Assembly (NCBI RefSeq): GCF_000191045.1
Contig: NC_015185.1
Coordinates: 62,001 to 126,000, forward strand
DNA from: Desulfurobacterium thermolithotrophum DSM 11699
GTDB taxonomy: Bacteria; Aquificota; Aquificia; Desulfurobacteriales; Desulfurobacteriaceae
DNA: 64,000 bases
Direction of reading: 5' to 3'
Below are positions 34,698-43,875 of the stretch, in pieces. The notes under the pieces are model-generated. The model saw only the letters and a program-made list of their open reading frames with translations. It did not search any database and was not told the DNA's origin. Numbering within the stretch: the first letter of the stretch is position 1; each line of letters starts with the position of its first letter. A program made the position numbers and the translations under genes.

Positions 34698-35430
34698 AAA
34701 TCTCTCTTATCGAAATATACTTTATGATATTTCCTTCAAAGTAAAAAGAGGTTCAGTAGTAGGTCTTATAGGTAAAAACGGTTCGGGAAAAACAACTCTT
34801 CTTAGGTGTATCGGAGGGTTCTTAAAGTCTTCCGGCCTGATAACTCTTGATGGAGAAGACTTAAATAATTTTTCAACAAGAAAAAGAGTTTTAAAAGTCA
34901 ACTATTTCCCACAAATATTGGAAATTTCCTTTCCTTATACAGTTTTTGAATTTCTACTATCTTCACTCGTTCCGTTAAAGGGATTTTTTCCTTCTTTGGC
35001 TGATGAAGATATTAAAAAGGTTGAATCTTATCTAAAGAAATTGAATATATACCATTTGAAAGATCGACTTTTTTCTACTCTTAGTGGTGGAGAAAGAATA
35101 AAGGTTCTCATAACAAGGCTTCTTCTTATTGACCCTGACGTTTATCTTTTTGACGAACCAGCAGCTTTTTTAGATGTTAAAGTTCTTCCATTCCTTGCTG
35201 AAATAATAGAAAAATTAAAAAAAGCAGAAAAAATAGTAATTATTACAGCGCATGATCTTAATTTTCTTGTTGATATTGCAGATCAATTTTTAGGATTAAA
35301 AAATGGAAGGCTTTTCTTTACTGGTGGAAGAAAGGAATTTCTTGAGAACGTAGAACATCTTTTTGATACTAAGCTCAAAGTTTTAAAGTTAAAAGAAGAA
35401 GTTTTCATAAAATCAAATCTTAGGAGGTAG
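34684..35430 (+). CDS. btuD: Cobalamin ABC transporter ATPase
   Basis: ABC ATPase with Walker A GKNGSGKTTLL (residues about 30-40), a Q-loop at YFPQ, the signature LSGGERIKV, Walker B VYLFDEP and the switch His in TAHDLNFL. The start TTG at 34684 overlaps btuC. At 248 aa it is of normal size. One copy is expected to dimerise under a BtuC dimer. The upstream riboswitch places it under B12 repression. Confidence 0.93.
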   Translation: MLEVKNLSYRNILYDISFKVKRGSVVGLIGKNGSGKTTLLRCIGGFLKSSGLITLDGEDLNNFSTRKRVLKVNYFPQILEISFPYTVFEFLLSSLVPLKGFFPSLADEDIKKVESYLKKLNIYHLKDRLFSTLSGGERIKVLITRLLLIDPDVYLFDEPAAFLDVKVLPFLAEIIEKLKKAEKIVIITAHDLNFLVDIADQFLGLKNGRLFFTGGRKEFLENVEHLFDTKLKVLKLKEEVFIKSNLRR

Positions 35431-35433
35431 AGA

Positions 35434-37206
35434 GTGAGAAAAAGACTACTTGTTCTTTCTTTGTTGCTGATTTCTGGAGCTTCTGCTGAAGAAATACCGG
35501 AAGTACAGGTAACAGCTACAAGAGTAGAAGTTCCTGTTGAGCACGTTGGTGATGACGTTGACATCATTACTCAGGAAGAAATTAAAAAGTATGGATTTAC
35601 AAGTATTGCCGATGTTTTAAAGTATGTTGCAGGGGTGCATATTAGCTCAAATGGTGGTTTTGGACAGACGACAAGTGTTTATATGCTTGGGCTCCCGACA
35701 AAGTACATCTTAGTTATGATTGATGGCGTACCGGTAAATGATCCAAGTAGTATAGATTCTCAAGCTAATTTTGTTTACATAGACTTAAATAATGTGGAGA
35801 GAATAGAAGTTCTTAAAGGAGCTCAAGGAGCTCTCTATGGTTCTGAGGCAATTGCTGGGGTAATCAACATTATTACTAAAAAACCAGATAAAAATGAACT
35901 TAAGCTTAATTTTGAAGGTGGTAAGTACAAAACATTTAAAGAAAACCTTTATTCAGCACTTAAGCTAAAAGATGGATATTTGTCTTTATCTTTTGAAAAC
36001 TTTAAAACTAATGGATTTAGCGCTACTAACGATAAATCACCAAATTATGAATCAGATAGCGATAAGTATAGCTATAGAAGTGGTTGGATAAGTTATGGTT
36101 GGAATTTAACAGATACAGTTAAGATAACTGGAAACTTTAAGCTCAAAGAAGGAACTGTAGAGTATGATAGTAGCTGGACTCCAGATGCCTATACAACTTA
36201 TAACAATTATTTTGCTGGAGTTAAAATTGATAAGATCTTTTCTGATAACTTTATGATTACAACTAAGCTATCAAATAATAAAGAAGTTAGAAATTATGGA
36301 AGAGATATTATCGGAATTACACGCTATGTTTCAATTCAGCCCATTTATTATTTGTTAGATAACCTATTTTTGACAGGTGGGATTAACTACAAACAAGAGA
36401 TAACAAATACTTCAGGAGCTCCTAACCTTCACACAAAATCAGCATTTTTTGAAATTCATACAGATTATTTAGGAGTGCATAATACCTTTGCTATTAGAAG
36501 GGATTTCCATAGTCAGTTTGGAGCTAAAACTACTTATAAGGTATCTTCAGCTTACGACTTTAAAGAAACAGGAACAACTTTAAAGGGCCAATATGGAACA
36601 GGTTTTAAAGCTCCTAACATTAGCCAACTTTATGGATATGGAGGAAATCCAGATCTTAGACCAGAAATAAGTGAAGGTTGGATATTAGGAATAAAGCAAG
36701 GTATAAACTTTCAAAAACTTAATGGAAATGTTGAAGTTAACTACTTTAAAAATCACGTTTGGGATATGATTGACTGGTATCCTCCAGGTTCTTGGACTGG
36801 TAGTTATAGGAATGTTAATAAAGCAACTACAGAAGGTGCTGAAGTTAAAATTAATGCTGATATTACAGATTGGTTAAATGTTTACGGAACATATACCCAT
36901 CTCCATACTTCCAAAGATTTAAGGGCTAGAAGACCTGAAATTAGCTATACATTAGGTTTCAATTCTGTCTATCAAAAAATTAAGTTTTCAGCTTGGGCTG
37001 AACACTATAGCGATAGAGAGGACTCTAATGGAAAGACTCTTCCTTCTTTTACCACCTACAACTGCTACGCTTCTTACCAGCTTAACGACAGGGTTAACTT
37101 CTACCTTAAAGGGATTAATCTGACAGATAAAGATTACGAGCTCGCCTACGGCTACAACACAATGGGAAGAGCATTCTTTGCTGGCGTTAATTTGAATTTT
37201 AGATAA
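35434..37206 (+). CDS. btuB: TonB-dependent cobalamin receptor
   Basis: Outer-membrane receptor with a signal peptide (cut after GASA), a TonB box-like EVQVTATR, a plug domain with LKYVAGVHISSNGG, MIDGVPVND and VERIEVLKGAQGALYGSEAIAGVINI (in parts), and a 22-strand-type barrel ending GVNLNFR. The GTG start follows AGGAGG and the gene begins 3 bases after btuD, so it belongs to the riboswitch operon, which supports B12 or related corrinoid as ligand. Length 590 aa is normal. Confidence 0.93.
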   Translation: MRKRLLVLSLLLISGASAEEIPEVQVTATRVEVPVEHVGDDVDIITQEEIKKYGFTSIADVLKYVAGVHISSNGGFGQTTSVYMLGLPTKYILVMIDGVPVNDPSSIDSQANFVYIDLNNVERIEVLKGAQGALYGSEAIAGVINIITKKPDKNELKLNFEGGKYKTFKENLYSALKLKDGYLSLSFENFKTNGFSATNDKSPNYESDSDKYSYRSGWISYGWNLTDTVKITGNFKLKEGTVEYDSSWTPDAYTTYNNYFAGVKIDKIFSDNFMITTKLSNNKEVRNYGRDIIGITRYVSIQPIYYLLDNLFLTGGINYKQEITNTSGAPNLHTKSAFFEIHTDYLGVHNTFAIRRDFHSQFGAKTTYKVSSAYDFKETGTTLKGQYGTGFKAPNISQLYGYGGNPDLRPEISEGWILGIKQGINFQKLNGNVEVNYFKNHVWDMIDWYPPGSWTGSYRNVNKATTEGAEVKINADITDWLNVYGTYTHLHTSKDLRARRPEISYTLGFNSVYQKIKFSAWAEHYSDREDSNGKTLPSFTTYNCYASYQLNDRVNFYLKGINLTDKDYELAYGYNTMGRAFFAGVNLNFR

Positions 37207-37213
37207 AATTTTT

Positions 37214-37227
37214 GGGGCTTCTGCCCC
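37214..37227 (+). terminator. Probable terminator after btuB
   Basis: GGGGC-TTCT-GCCCC forms a 5-bp GC stem eight bases after the btuB stop, followed by a T-rich stretch GTTAATTTTAATT. The T-tract is imperfect. Confidence 0.55.
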
Positions 37228-37257
37228 GTTAATTTTAATTGTCTGAATTGGAGGAAA

Positions 37258-38235
37258 ATGGTGGAAGAGCTCTTTCAACTTGGTGAAAAGGTTTTAGCAG
37301 ATGAACTGAAAGTTGAAGAATTGAAAAGATATCCTGAAAATCTTCAGGAAAGAAAATTTTTTGAAAAGCCTTTCAGAAGGTCTGCACTTATAGTTTCTGG
37401 AGATAGGGTTAAACACTTGAGAAAAGTTTTTGGTAGGGATGCCGATATTATTATTTTTAACGTTGAAGATGGAGTTTCAGATAAGAATAAGCCTTTTGCC
37501 AGATTATTTTTGAGGAAGTTTCTAACTAACACCTCTTTTGATGGTTCAAAAGAGATTGTTATAAGAGTTAATCCTCTTGATTCACAATATTTTTGGGAAG
37601 ATATAACTAAGCTTCTTCCAGCTATTCCCCATGCCATTCGTCTGAGTAAGGTAGAAACAGCAGAAGACATCGTTGTACTTGAGGGAATTCTAAAAGCTTT
37701 TGAACTATCGAAAGGATTAGAGGAGGGAACTATAAAACTACAACTATCGATTGAAACCGGAAGAGCAATTGAGAATTTAGGAGAGATTTTAAGAGCTTCT
37801 AAGAGAATTAATGCTGCATATCTTGGAATACTTGACCTTTTTGCAGACCTAAAGCTTTCCCAGAAGCTTTTAAAAACATCAAGATTTGCAGACTACATTA
37901 GAGAAAAGTTTGTTCTTACCTGTAGAGCTCATAACGTTTCTTCAATTGCCCCAGCTTATCAGGATTACGAGGATCTGGAAGGTTTCAGGAAAGAGGTAGA
38001 AAGAGAGAAAGAACTTGGATTTGATGGAAAATCTTGTATTTCAGTTAAGCAGGTAGGGATAGCCAATGAAGTTTTCTCTCCTTCATTAGAAGAAATAGAA
38101 GAAGCTAAGGAAATTGTAAAACTTTATGAAGAAGCACTAAGAGAAGGAAAGGGAGGAATAACTTACAAAGGAAAGTTTATAGATCAGCCAATTTATAAAG
38201 ACGCTCTTAATAAACTTAAGTATTTTTCGAGTTAA
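37258..38235 (+). CDS. HpcH/HpaI (CitE-like) lyase family protein
   Basis: TIM-barrel aldolase/lyase of the citrate lyase beta and malyl-CoA lyase family. RRSALIVSGDRVKHL, IIIFNVEDGVSDKNK, EIVIRVNPLDS and QLSIETGRAIENLGEI carry the Mg2+ and substrate residues (Glu, Asp). An 82-residue C-terminal helical region follows. It has no citF or citD neighbour, so it is not a canonical citrate lyase subunit; a malyl-CoA or citramalyl-CoA type activity is likelier. GGAGG precedes the ATG. It overlaps the convergent LysR gene by 20 bases. Confidence 0.85.
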   Translation: MVEELFQLGEKVLADELKVEELKRYPENLQERKFFEKPFRRSALIVSGDRVKHLRKVFGRDADIIIFNVEDGVSDKNKPFARLFLRKFLTNTSFDGSKEIVIRVNPLDSQYFWEDITKLLPAIPHAIRLSKVETAEDIVVLEGILKAFELSKGLEEGTIKLQLSIETGRAIENLGEILRASKRINAAYLGILDLFADLKLSQKLLKTSRFADYIREKFVLTCRAHNVSSIAPAYQDYEDLEGFRKEVEREKELGFDGKSCISVKQVGIANEVFSPSLEEIEEAKEIVKLYEEALREGKGGITYKGKFIDQPIYKDALNKLKYFSS

Positions 38236-39118
38236 AGAGTTTTTCTAGATTATCCCAGAGTGTTCTTGCAGCCGGAATAGGTGTAATGTCATTTCTTCTG
38301 ACTGCATAAAAACTTCTTTTTATTGATAATCCTTCAATTTTTATTGTTTTTAGCTTGTTGCAGTCAAGTTCTTCTTTAATGGAGTACTTTGATACAAGAC
38401 CAAAGCCAACTCCTTTTTTTACTGCTTCTTTTATGGCAGTATTACTTCCAAGGAAGGCAGTAATATTAAGAGATAGTGAGCTAATTCCTTTTTCTTTAAG
38501 AGCTCTTTCGACAGCTATTCTTGTTCCTGAATCTTCTTCCCTTATAAGGAGTGGTAGTTTTTTAAAATCTTCAAGTGTCATTTTTTCGGAATTGTAGTAA
38601 GGTGGAGCTATTAAAACAATTTCATCGTCAAGTATTTTTTTGTATTCTAACTTCTGATCTGTAATTAAAGAACCGACAAATCCTATATCGTATTCCGGAA
38701 TCACTTCTTTAAGTTGTTTTATAACCTTTTTCGAATCAAAGATTTCAACTTGAACTACAACTTCAGGCATTAGGTGTTTTAATTTTAAAAGTATATGGGG
38801 GATTAGATAGTCCCCCGGAATATTACTTACTGCTAACTTTAAAGTTCCTTTTGACTTTTTTGTAACTGATAAAAGCTCAGAAAGTGCTTCTTCTTTCTTT
38901 TTTAAAAGCTCAACGGCATGTCTATAAAGAATTCTTGCTTCAAGGGTAGGAAGTATTTTCCTACCCATTCTATCAAAAAGTTTAATTCCAAGCTCATCCT
39001 CAAGATTTTGAATGTGCGCACTTACCGTAGGTTGAGAAATCCTAAGCTTTTCGGCAGCTTTTGAAAAGCTTTTGAGCTCAAAAACTTTAGAAAATACTTC
39101 TAGCTGCCTTAAATCCAT
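38216..39118 (-). CDS. LysR-family transcriptional regulator
   Basis: N-terminal winged helix is MDLRQLEVFSKVFELKSFSKAAEKL with SQPTVSAHIQNLEDELG (in parts), followed by a periplasmic-binding-protein-like sensing domain (KGTLKLAVSNIPGDYLIP). The CysB/CbbR-like group binds a small metabolite. It is followed by the convergent CitE-like gene and preceded by a small membrane-protein gene 8 bases upstream on the same strand. Its targets are unknown; the CitE-like gene or the membrane gene are candidates. Confidence 0.93.
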   Translation of the reverse strand: MDLRQLEVFSKVFELKSFSKAAEKLRISQPTVSAHIQNLEDELGIKLFDRMGRKILPTLEARILYRHAVELLKKKEEALSELLSVTKKSKGTLKLAVSNIPGDYLIPHILLKLKHLMPEVVVQVEIFDSKKVIKQLKEVIPEYDIGFVGSLITDQKLEYKKILDDEIVLIAPPYYNSEKMTLEDFKKLPLLIREEDSGTRIAVERALKEKGISSLSLNITAFLGSNTAIKEAVKKGVGFGLVSKYSIKEELDCNKLKTIKIEGLSIKRSFYAVRRNDITPIPAARTLWDNLEKLFNSKNT

Positions 39119-39125
39119 TCCTTAT

Positions 39126-39446
39126 CTATTCCAGTCCTAATATTTTAAGGATGACATCAACTGTAACAAAGAAAAGAATCCCTCCCATTAAAAGAGATAT
39201 CATTGCGCCAAATCCTTGCACTATAGGAGATAACTTGAGACTTTTAGCATAGTTTACATAGAACAGAAAAGTAATAAAGGCAAAAATTATAGAAAGAACA
39301 GTTTTAAGTCCCATGTAGTGTTCTAAATCAAGAACTTCTGAAAAGATACCTAGAGGTAAAAGAATAAACATTATCATCATCATAAAACCAACGATTGTAT
39401 TACCTATTCCAAGGCTTCTTGCAAGATCATCATTAAAGCTTCTCAT
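39126..39446 (-). CDS. Small four-helix membrane protein, unknown function
   Basis: A 106-aa protein with four predicted hydrophobic segments (starting near IGNTIVGFMMMIMFI, MGLKTVLSIIFAF, SPIVQGFGAMISL and ILFFVTVDVILK) and few charges. The start ATG follows GGAGG. It lies just upstream of the LysR gene and probably shares its transcript. No family is recognised. Confidence 0.65.
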   Translation of the reverse strand: MRSFNDDLARSLGIGNTIVGFMMMIMFILLPLGIFSEVLDLEHYMGLKTVLSIIFAFITFLFYVNYAKSLKLSPIVQGFGAMISLLMGGILFFVTVDVILKILGLE

Positions 39447-39491
39447 GACTTCCTCCTTTTGTTTATTCTCTGTATTTAGATGTTGATTTTA

Positions 39492-40109
39492 TCAAAACTT
39501 TATAACCTTATCTGAAGTTTGATTGCTCAATTCTTCTTCTTTTAATAGGTCAACGTTAACACTAAAGAGCACTCCCGAGTAAGGTTCTAAAAGTTTTTTT
39601 GCATTTTTTATTAGGTGTTCAAATCCTCTTGTATTGTAATTTGTGATGTGGTAATAAGCTACCCCAATTTGAATTAGAGCTTGCAAGAACTCTCTATACT
39701 TACCAAATTCTACCATCCAGAGCTCTTCAAGAAGTTCATGAACTTCAAAATAAAGTCCTGCGTCAAATAGCTTTCTAGCCATACGGACATTTCTTTCTAT
39801 ATCACTATCAACAGGTTCAAAACCGTTAAGTGAGTTAAGAAAATTTTTGTATGCTTTAACCTTTTTTGTTAGATATTCTTTAGTAAATGAATCTAACTCT
39901 TCCTGATTTAAGAGTAATTTCTCGTTTTTCCTTACAACGAGAGAAAATTCAAGGCTGATAGACTCGGCAATATCTTTTTTGGTCTTAGAACTTCCATTTT
40001 CTACTACTTCTATGACAGTTAAAAGTTTTTCTAAGGATTTTTTTTCTTTGTTTCTGAGATAGTTACATAGGTTTTGAGCAAACCAGTTTCTTATTTCGAT
40101 GATATCCAT
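39492..40109 (-). CDS. DUF309 domain protein
   Basis: The C-terminal half matches DUF309: ARKLFDAGLYFEVHELLEELW, cited as FEVHELLEELW, then FLQALIQIGVAYYHI and GFEHLIKNAKKLLEPY. These are helical, His/Glu-bearing proteins of unknown enzymology. The N-terminal 90 residues are a separate helical region. Start is ATG; the gene diverges from gmhB with a 76-base spacer holding a weak TTGTTTT/AAAACAA dyad. Length 205 aa. Confidence 0.8.
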   Translation of the reverse strand: MDIIEIRNWFAQNLCNYLRNKEKKSLEKLLTVIEVVENGSSKTKKDIAESISLEFSLVVRKNEKLLLNQEELDSFTKEYLTKKVKAYKNFLNSLNGFEPVDSDIERNVRMARKLFDAGLYFEVHELLEELWMVEFGKYREFLQALIQIGVAYYHITNYNTRGFEHLIKNAKKLLEPYSGVLFSVNVDLLKEEELSNQTSDKVIKF

Positions 40110-40185
40110 TATATCCTCTAATATTAGGTTACCATTCTAAACATAAATTAAATTGTTTTCTAAAACAAATTTTTGGGAGAGAATC

Positions 40186-40725
40186 GTGAAAAGAAAGGCT
40201 ATATTGCTGGATAGGGATAACACTCTTATAAAAGATGATGGGTATATTCATGAACCTGAGAAAGTTGAGCTTTTGCCAGGAGTTCCGCAAGGATTAAAAC
40301 TTTTGAAAGAGGCTGGTTTCTTACTTATAGTGGTTAGTAATCAGTCTGGAATTGGTAGAGGATACTTTAGAGAGGATAATTTTTGGGCTGTAAATAGAAA
40401 ATTACAAGAGCTCCTTAACCCTTTTGGTGTTCAGATAGACGACTTTTTTTTCTGTCCCCATAAACCTAGTGATAACTGTAACTGCAGAAAACCGAAAGTA
40501 GGGATGGTTGAAAAGGCAGTAAAAAATTGGAACATTGATTTGTCAAAAAGCTTTGTTATAGGAGATAAAGAGATTGATGTAATGTTAGCTTTTAATGCTG
40601 GTTGTAAAGGAGGAATACGTGTAGGAATTAAACCTTTTGAAAATTTTCTTATAGCTGCTAAGCATGTTATATCTATTTTGGAGGAAGATAATGAAACTTT
40701 ACAACAAAATAAAGAGAGAGCCTAA
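40186..40725 (+). CDS. gmhB: D-glycero-D-manno-heptose-1,7-bisphosphate 7-phosphatase
   Basis: HAD-superfamily phosphatase for ADP-heptose synthesis of LPS core. ILLDRDNTLIKDDGYIH carries the nucleophilic Asp and the family GYIH; VSNQSGIGRGYF follows, and the zinc site is CPHKPSDNCNCRKPK with Cys/His ligands typical of GmhB. GDKEIDVMLAFNAG completes the fold. I chose GTG 40186 behind GGGAGAGAA rather than the longer frame. It overlaps the following truD gene. Together with rfaE2 it indicates heptose-containing LPS. Confidence 0.9.
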   Translation: MKRKAILLDRDNTLIKDDGYIHEPEKVELLPGVPQGLKLLKEAGFLLIVVSNQSGIGRGYFREDNFWAVNRKLQELLNPFGVQIDDFFFCPHKPSDNCNCRKPKVGMVEKAVKNWNIDLSKSFVIGDKEIDVMLAFNAGCKGGIRVGIKPFENFLIAAKHVISILEEDNETLQQNKERA

Positions 40726-41860
40726 AGATTTTATAGTTGAAGAAATTCCTATTTTAGAGCCTAAGGAAGAGGGAAAATATTACTTTGTGAAGTTAAAAAA
40801 ATCAAATGTTTCAACTTTGGAAGCTTTGAGGGTGATTTCGCGATTATTGAAAATTCCTCTTAAAGAAGTGGGTTTTGCCGGTCTTAAAGATAGATATGCA
40901 ATTACAGAGCAATATTTAACAGTTCCTATTACTTATCAAATAGAAAGAAAGTGTTTTAAATTGATTAATAATCGGTGGAAAGAAGTTAATTCCGTAAATT
41001 TTGAAAAAGAAATGGGGTTTTGTCTTGAAGTTCTTGGATACGTAGAAAAGTTTTTAAGTCTTGGTGATTTAAAAGGAAACAGATTTATTATTACAGTGAA
41101 GAACTTTGAAAAGAATATGAGGGAACGTTTTTATAAAAATCTAGAAGTAGTCAAAAGTTATGGTTTTCCAAACTACTTTGGAGAGCAGAGATTTGGAAGT
41201 GTAAAAAGTCGAGATGATTTTGTTTTAAGGTATCTTTTGAAAGGAGATTTTGATGGAGCTCTAAGAAGTTACTTCTTTGGTAAGAGCTCAGTTGATTACT
41301 GGGGAGATTGGAGAAGACTTTATAAAACTCTTTCTCCAGCTCTTGAGGAATACGAAAAGGATTTAATCAGAGGTTTAATGAGAGGACTCACAGCAGAAAA
41401 AGCTTTTAGAATACTTCCAAAAAACGTAAGACTTATGTTTAACTTTGCCTTTCAAAGCTTTCTTTGGAATGAGTACTTAAGGGAGTATATTGAAGCAAAG
41501 TATCCTTTTGAAAGAGTTCCTTTTATAAACAACTGGAAATTAAGTTACTATACTCAAGTCTACGATATAGATTACTTGAGAAAACTTGAAATACCTTATA
41601 CAGGCCATCAGTTTTCTCCAGTAGATAAGACTTTAAAGAAGATTATTAAGAAAGTTCAGCAAAAATATGAAATAAAGAAGGAGTGGTTTGATAAAGAGGT
41701 TGGTGGTATGAGAGTTATGACTGATGGCTTAAGAAAGGCTGTAGTCTTTCCAGAAGAACTAAAGATACTGGAAAAAACAAAACGAACCATCAAACTCAAG
41801 TTTTCTCTTCCACCTGGTTCTTATGCAACAGTTTTATTAAGATTTTTGCTTAAAGTGTAG
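40691..41860 (+). CDS. truD: tRNA pseudouridine13 synthase TruD
   Basis: Makes pseudouridine 13 in tRNA-Glu and others. The first family block is REPKDFIVEEIPIL, followed by the catalytic-region GFAGLKDRYAITEQYLTV and NYFGEQRFGSVKSRDDFVLRYLLK (cited as NYFGEQRFG). The ATG start at 40691 follows GGAGG by 7 bases and overlaps gmhB by 35 bases. The 389-aa length is normal and includes the TruD insert. It converges with the HDOD gene and overlaps it by 11 bases. Confidence 0.94.
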   Translation: MKLYNKIKREPKDFIVEEIPILEPKEEGKYYFVKLKKSNVSTLEALRVISRLLKIPLKEVGFAGLKDRYAITEQYLTVPITYQIERKCFKLINNRWKEVNSVNFEKEMGFCLEVLGYVEKFLSLGDLKGNRFIITVKNFEKNMRERFYKNLEVVKSYGFPNYFGEQRFGSVKSRDDFVLRYLLKGDFDGALRSYFFGKSSVDYWGDWRRLYKTLSPALEEYEKDLIRGLMRGLTAEKAFRILPKNVRLMFNFAFQSFLWNEYLREYIEAKYPFERVPFINNWKLSYYTQVYDIDYLRKLEIPYTGHQFSPVDKTLKKIIKKVQQKYEIKKEWFDKEVGGMRVMTDGLRKAVVFPEELKILEKTKRTIKLKFSLPPGSYATVLLRFLLKV

Positions 41861-42527
41861 AAACTAATGCATGAGCCTTATTTTCAGATTCAAGACATAT
41901 TTGAATAAGTTCTTCTCTATCTAGTTCTGATAGAGAATTTGGAAGCTCGATATTTTCTCCTGTAATAATACTTCCACACAAATCTATTAGTTGTTTTGCA
42001 AGTTCCTTTAGTTTTCCTAATTCGCTCTCTGAATCTGAAAGACCTAAAATTACATGTTCGGATATACCTGCTTTTTCTAAGATTTCCTTTATTGTTTCCT
42101 CTCCAACTTCCTGTTTTACAGGTTCAAAAATTCCAACCATGTAAGCTTCATCAGCATGTTCTGGCAAAATTTTCTCAGCAAGAGCCCTTAAGAGATAAGC
42201 AAATTTTAAGACTTTTTTTATCTCTTCTTTACTTTTGTTTTTCAGTAAAGAAGAAGTAAGAAGTACAAATACATAATCCTTTAGATTATTGTAACCTAGA
42301 TAAGCTATTGCTTGAATGATAGATTTAATTTCTTTTCTCAGTCCAAAATAAGGGGAGTTGATAAGCTTTAAGAGTTTTGCAGAAAGATTTGGATCCATGC
42401 TTATTATATTTGCAATTTCTTCTAGTTCTTCACCATCTACGAGTGCTTTTATAAGTCTAAGCATTACTTCTCTATTTAACTCAAGTCTTTCTATATCATT
42501 TAATTCAAGTCTTTCTATGTCAGCCAT
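41850..42527 (-). CDS. HDOD domain signalling protein
   Basis: HDOD domain, a degenerate HD output domain without phosphodiesterase residues: ALVDGEELEEIANIISMDPNLSAKLLKLIN and SPYFGLRKEIKSIIQAIAYLG (cited in parts) are typical. The ATG at 42527 is chosen because GGAGGTTATA lies immediately upstream; an upstream extension to 42617 overlaps rsmB and lacks such a site. The N-terminus carries a tandem duplication DIERLELN-DIERLELN. Role in signalling is inferred. Confidence 0.85.
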   Translation of the reverse strand: MADIERLELNDIERLELNREVMLRLIKALVDGEELEEIANIISMDPNLSAKLLKLINSPYFGLRKEIKSIIQAIAYLGYNNLKDYVFVLLTSSLLKNKSKEEIKKVLKFAYLLRALAEKILPEHADEAYMVGIFEPVKQEVGEETIKEILEKAGISEHVILGLSDSESELGKLKELAKQLIDLCGSIITGENIELPNSLSELDREELIQICLESENKAHALVSTL

Positions 42528-42537
42528 TATAACCTCC

Positions 42538-43875
42538 TTACTTTTCAAATTTGCTGTAAAAGAAACCGTCCATATTATTTTTGTGTGGGAAGACTCTGAG
42601 AAAGTGTTTTTTTGCAAAAGATTTTAGCAGTTCTGGCAAATTATATAAAGAACTTTCTTTAAAGCCAATTTCTTGAGCAAATTTAAGAATGTCTTCGCCT
42701 TCTTCTTTTTCAAGAGAGCAAACACTATAAAGGAGGACACCTCCAGGCTTTAAGAGCTTATAGCAACTGCTTAAAAGATTTCTTTGGATTGTCTGATTGT
42801 ATTTAATCAATTTTAAAGACTTGTTCCACTTACCTTCTGGATGTCTTCTTATTACGCCTGTTGCACTACATGGAGCATCTATGAGAATTTTGTCGAAACT
42901 ATTTTCATGTTTTTCAATGAAGTTTTTGTCCTTTTGAATGTCTGTTAATACTAGTTCAACGTTTGATATGCCAAGTCTCTTAAGGTTGTTTTTCAAAAGT
43001 TTCATTCTCTCCTTGTTGATATCAACAGCAATTATCCTTGCTTTGTCTATAGTTAGCGATGAAAGAGCTGTGGTTTTCCCACCTGGTGCTGCACCGACAT
43101 CTAAGATAATCTCTCCCTGTTTTGGATCTAAAAGATAAGCTGATAAAAAAGAAGCTGGATCCTGAATGTAGAAGAAACCTTCTTTGTAACCAGGAATTGA
43201 CTCTATTGGAACTCGTCCTTTGATTCTTATCATGTATGGAATAAACGGATGGGGTTCAGCATCTATTTTGGTTTTTTCCAATAGATTTAAGAGCTCTTGT
43301 TGAGATATTTTTATTGTATTAACCCTTATAAAAAGAGGTGCAACTCTGTTTAAACCTTTTAAAAGTTTTTCAATTTCTTCTTTTCCGTAAAAATTACTCC
43401 ATCTTTTTACCATCCACGTTTCAAAAGAATAGAGAATGGATAATCTTTCAAAGTAATCAGAAATTCTTTCTATTTCTTTTTTATAGTCAAAACCTATAAT
43501 TTTTTTAGAAATAGCATTAACAAATCCTGCTGCTTTTTTTCCAAGAATTTTTTTTACTGCTTCAACGGTTTCATTTAGTGCTGCGTATGGTGGAACGTTT
43601 GTGAAAAATATTTGATAAGCAATAACTCTTAGGCTGTTTCTAACTGTATTCTTTTGCCTTTTTAAATTTTTTCCTGTTGCTTTTTCAATGGAAAAATCAA
43701 GGAGTCTTAAAAATCTTACAGTTCCTGAAACTATTTCTCTTATAAAAGCTCTATCCTGAGGATGTAGTCTTGAAGTAAATTTTTCTATGTGTTCTTTTAA
43801 CTTTTTATCTTTTTCAAATCTATTTAATATTTTTATAGCAATTAGCCTTTCATTCCAGCCAGTCAACTTCTTCAA
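42538..43875 (-). CDS. rsmB: 16S rRNA (cytosine967-C5)-methyltransferase
   Basis: RsmB joins a NusB-like RNA-binding domain (residues about 8-140, with RAFIREIVSGTVR and YAALNETVEAVK) to a Rossmann methyltransferase. The AdoMet motif DVGAAPGGKTTALS and the catalytic DAPCSATGVIRRHPEGKW with Cys, plus SVCSLEKEEGED holding the second Cys, are present. 445 aa is normal. It is 10 bases upstream of HDOD and its start overlaps the AK6 gene by 26 bases. Confidence 0.94.
   Translation of the reverse strand: MKKLTGWNERLIAIKILNRFEKDKKLKEHIEKFTSRLHPQDRAFIREIVSGTVRFLRLLDFSIEKATGKNLKRQKNTVRNSLRVIAYQIFFTNVPPYAALNETVEAVKKILGKKAAGFVNAISKKIIGFDYKKEIERISDYFERLSILYSFETWMVKRWSNFYGKEEIEKLLKGLNRVAPLFIRVNTIKISQQELLNLLEKTKIDAEPHPFIPYMIRIKGRVPIESIPGYKEGFFYIQDPASFLSAYLLDPKQGEIILDVGAAPGGKTTALSSLTIDKARIIAVDINKERMKLLKNNLKRLGISNVELVLTDIQKDKNFIEKHENSFDKILIDAPCSATGVIRRHPEGKWNKSLKLIKYNQTIQRNLLSSCYKLLKPGGVLLYSVCSLEKEEGEDILKFAQEIGFKESSLYNLPELLKSFAKKHFLRVFPHKNNMDGFFYSKFEK

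Noticed and set aside
40153-40168. Dyad TTGTTTT-CT-AAAACAA as operator before gmhB
   Set aside because: Low-complexity AT sequence in an AT-rich genome; chance is a good explanation.
42528-42617. Upstream extension of the HDOD gene
   Set aside because: It overlaps rsmB by about 80 bases, has no ribosome site, and GGAGGTTATA precedes the later ATG.
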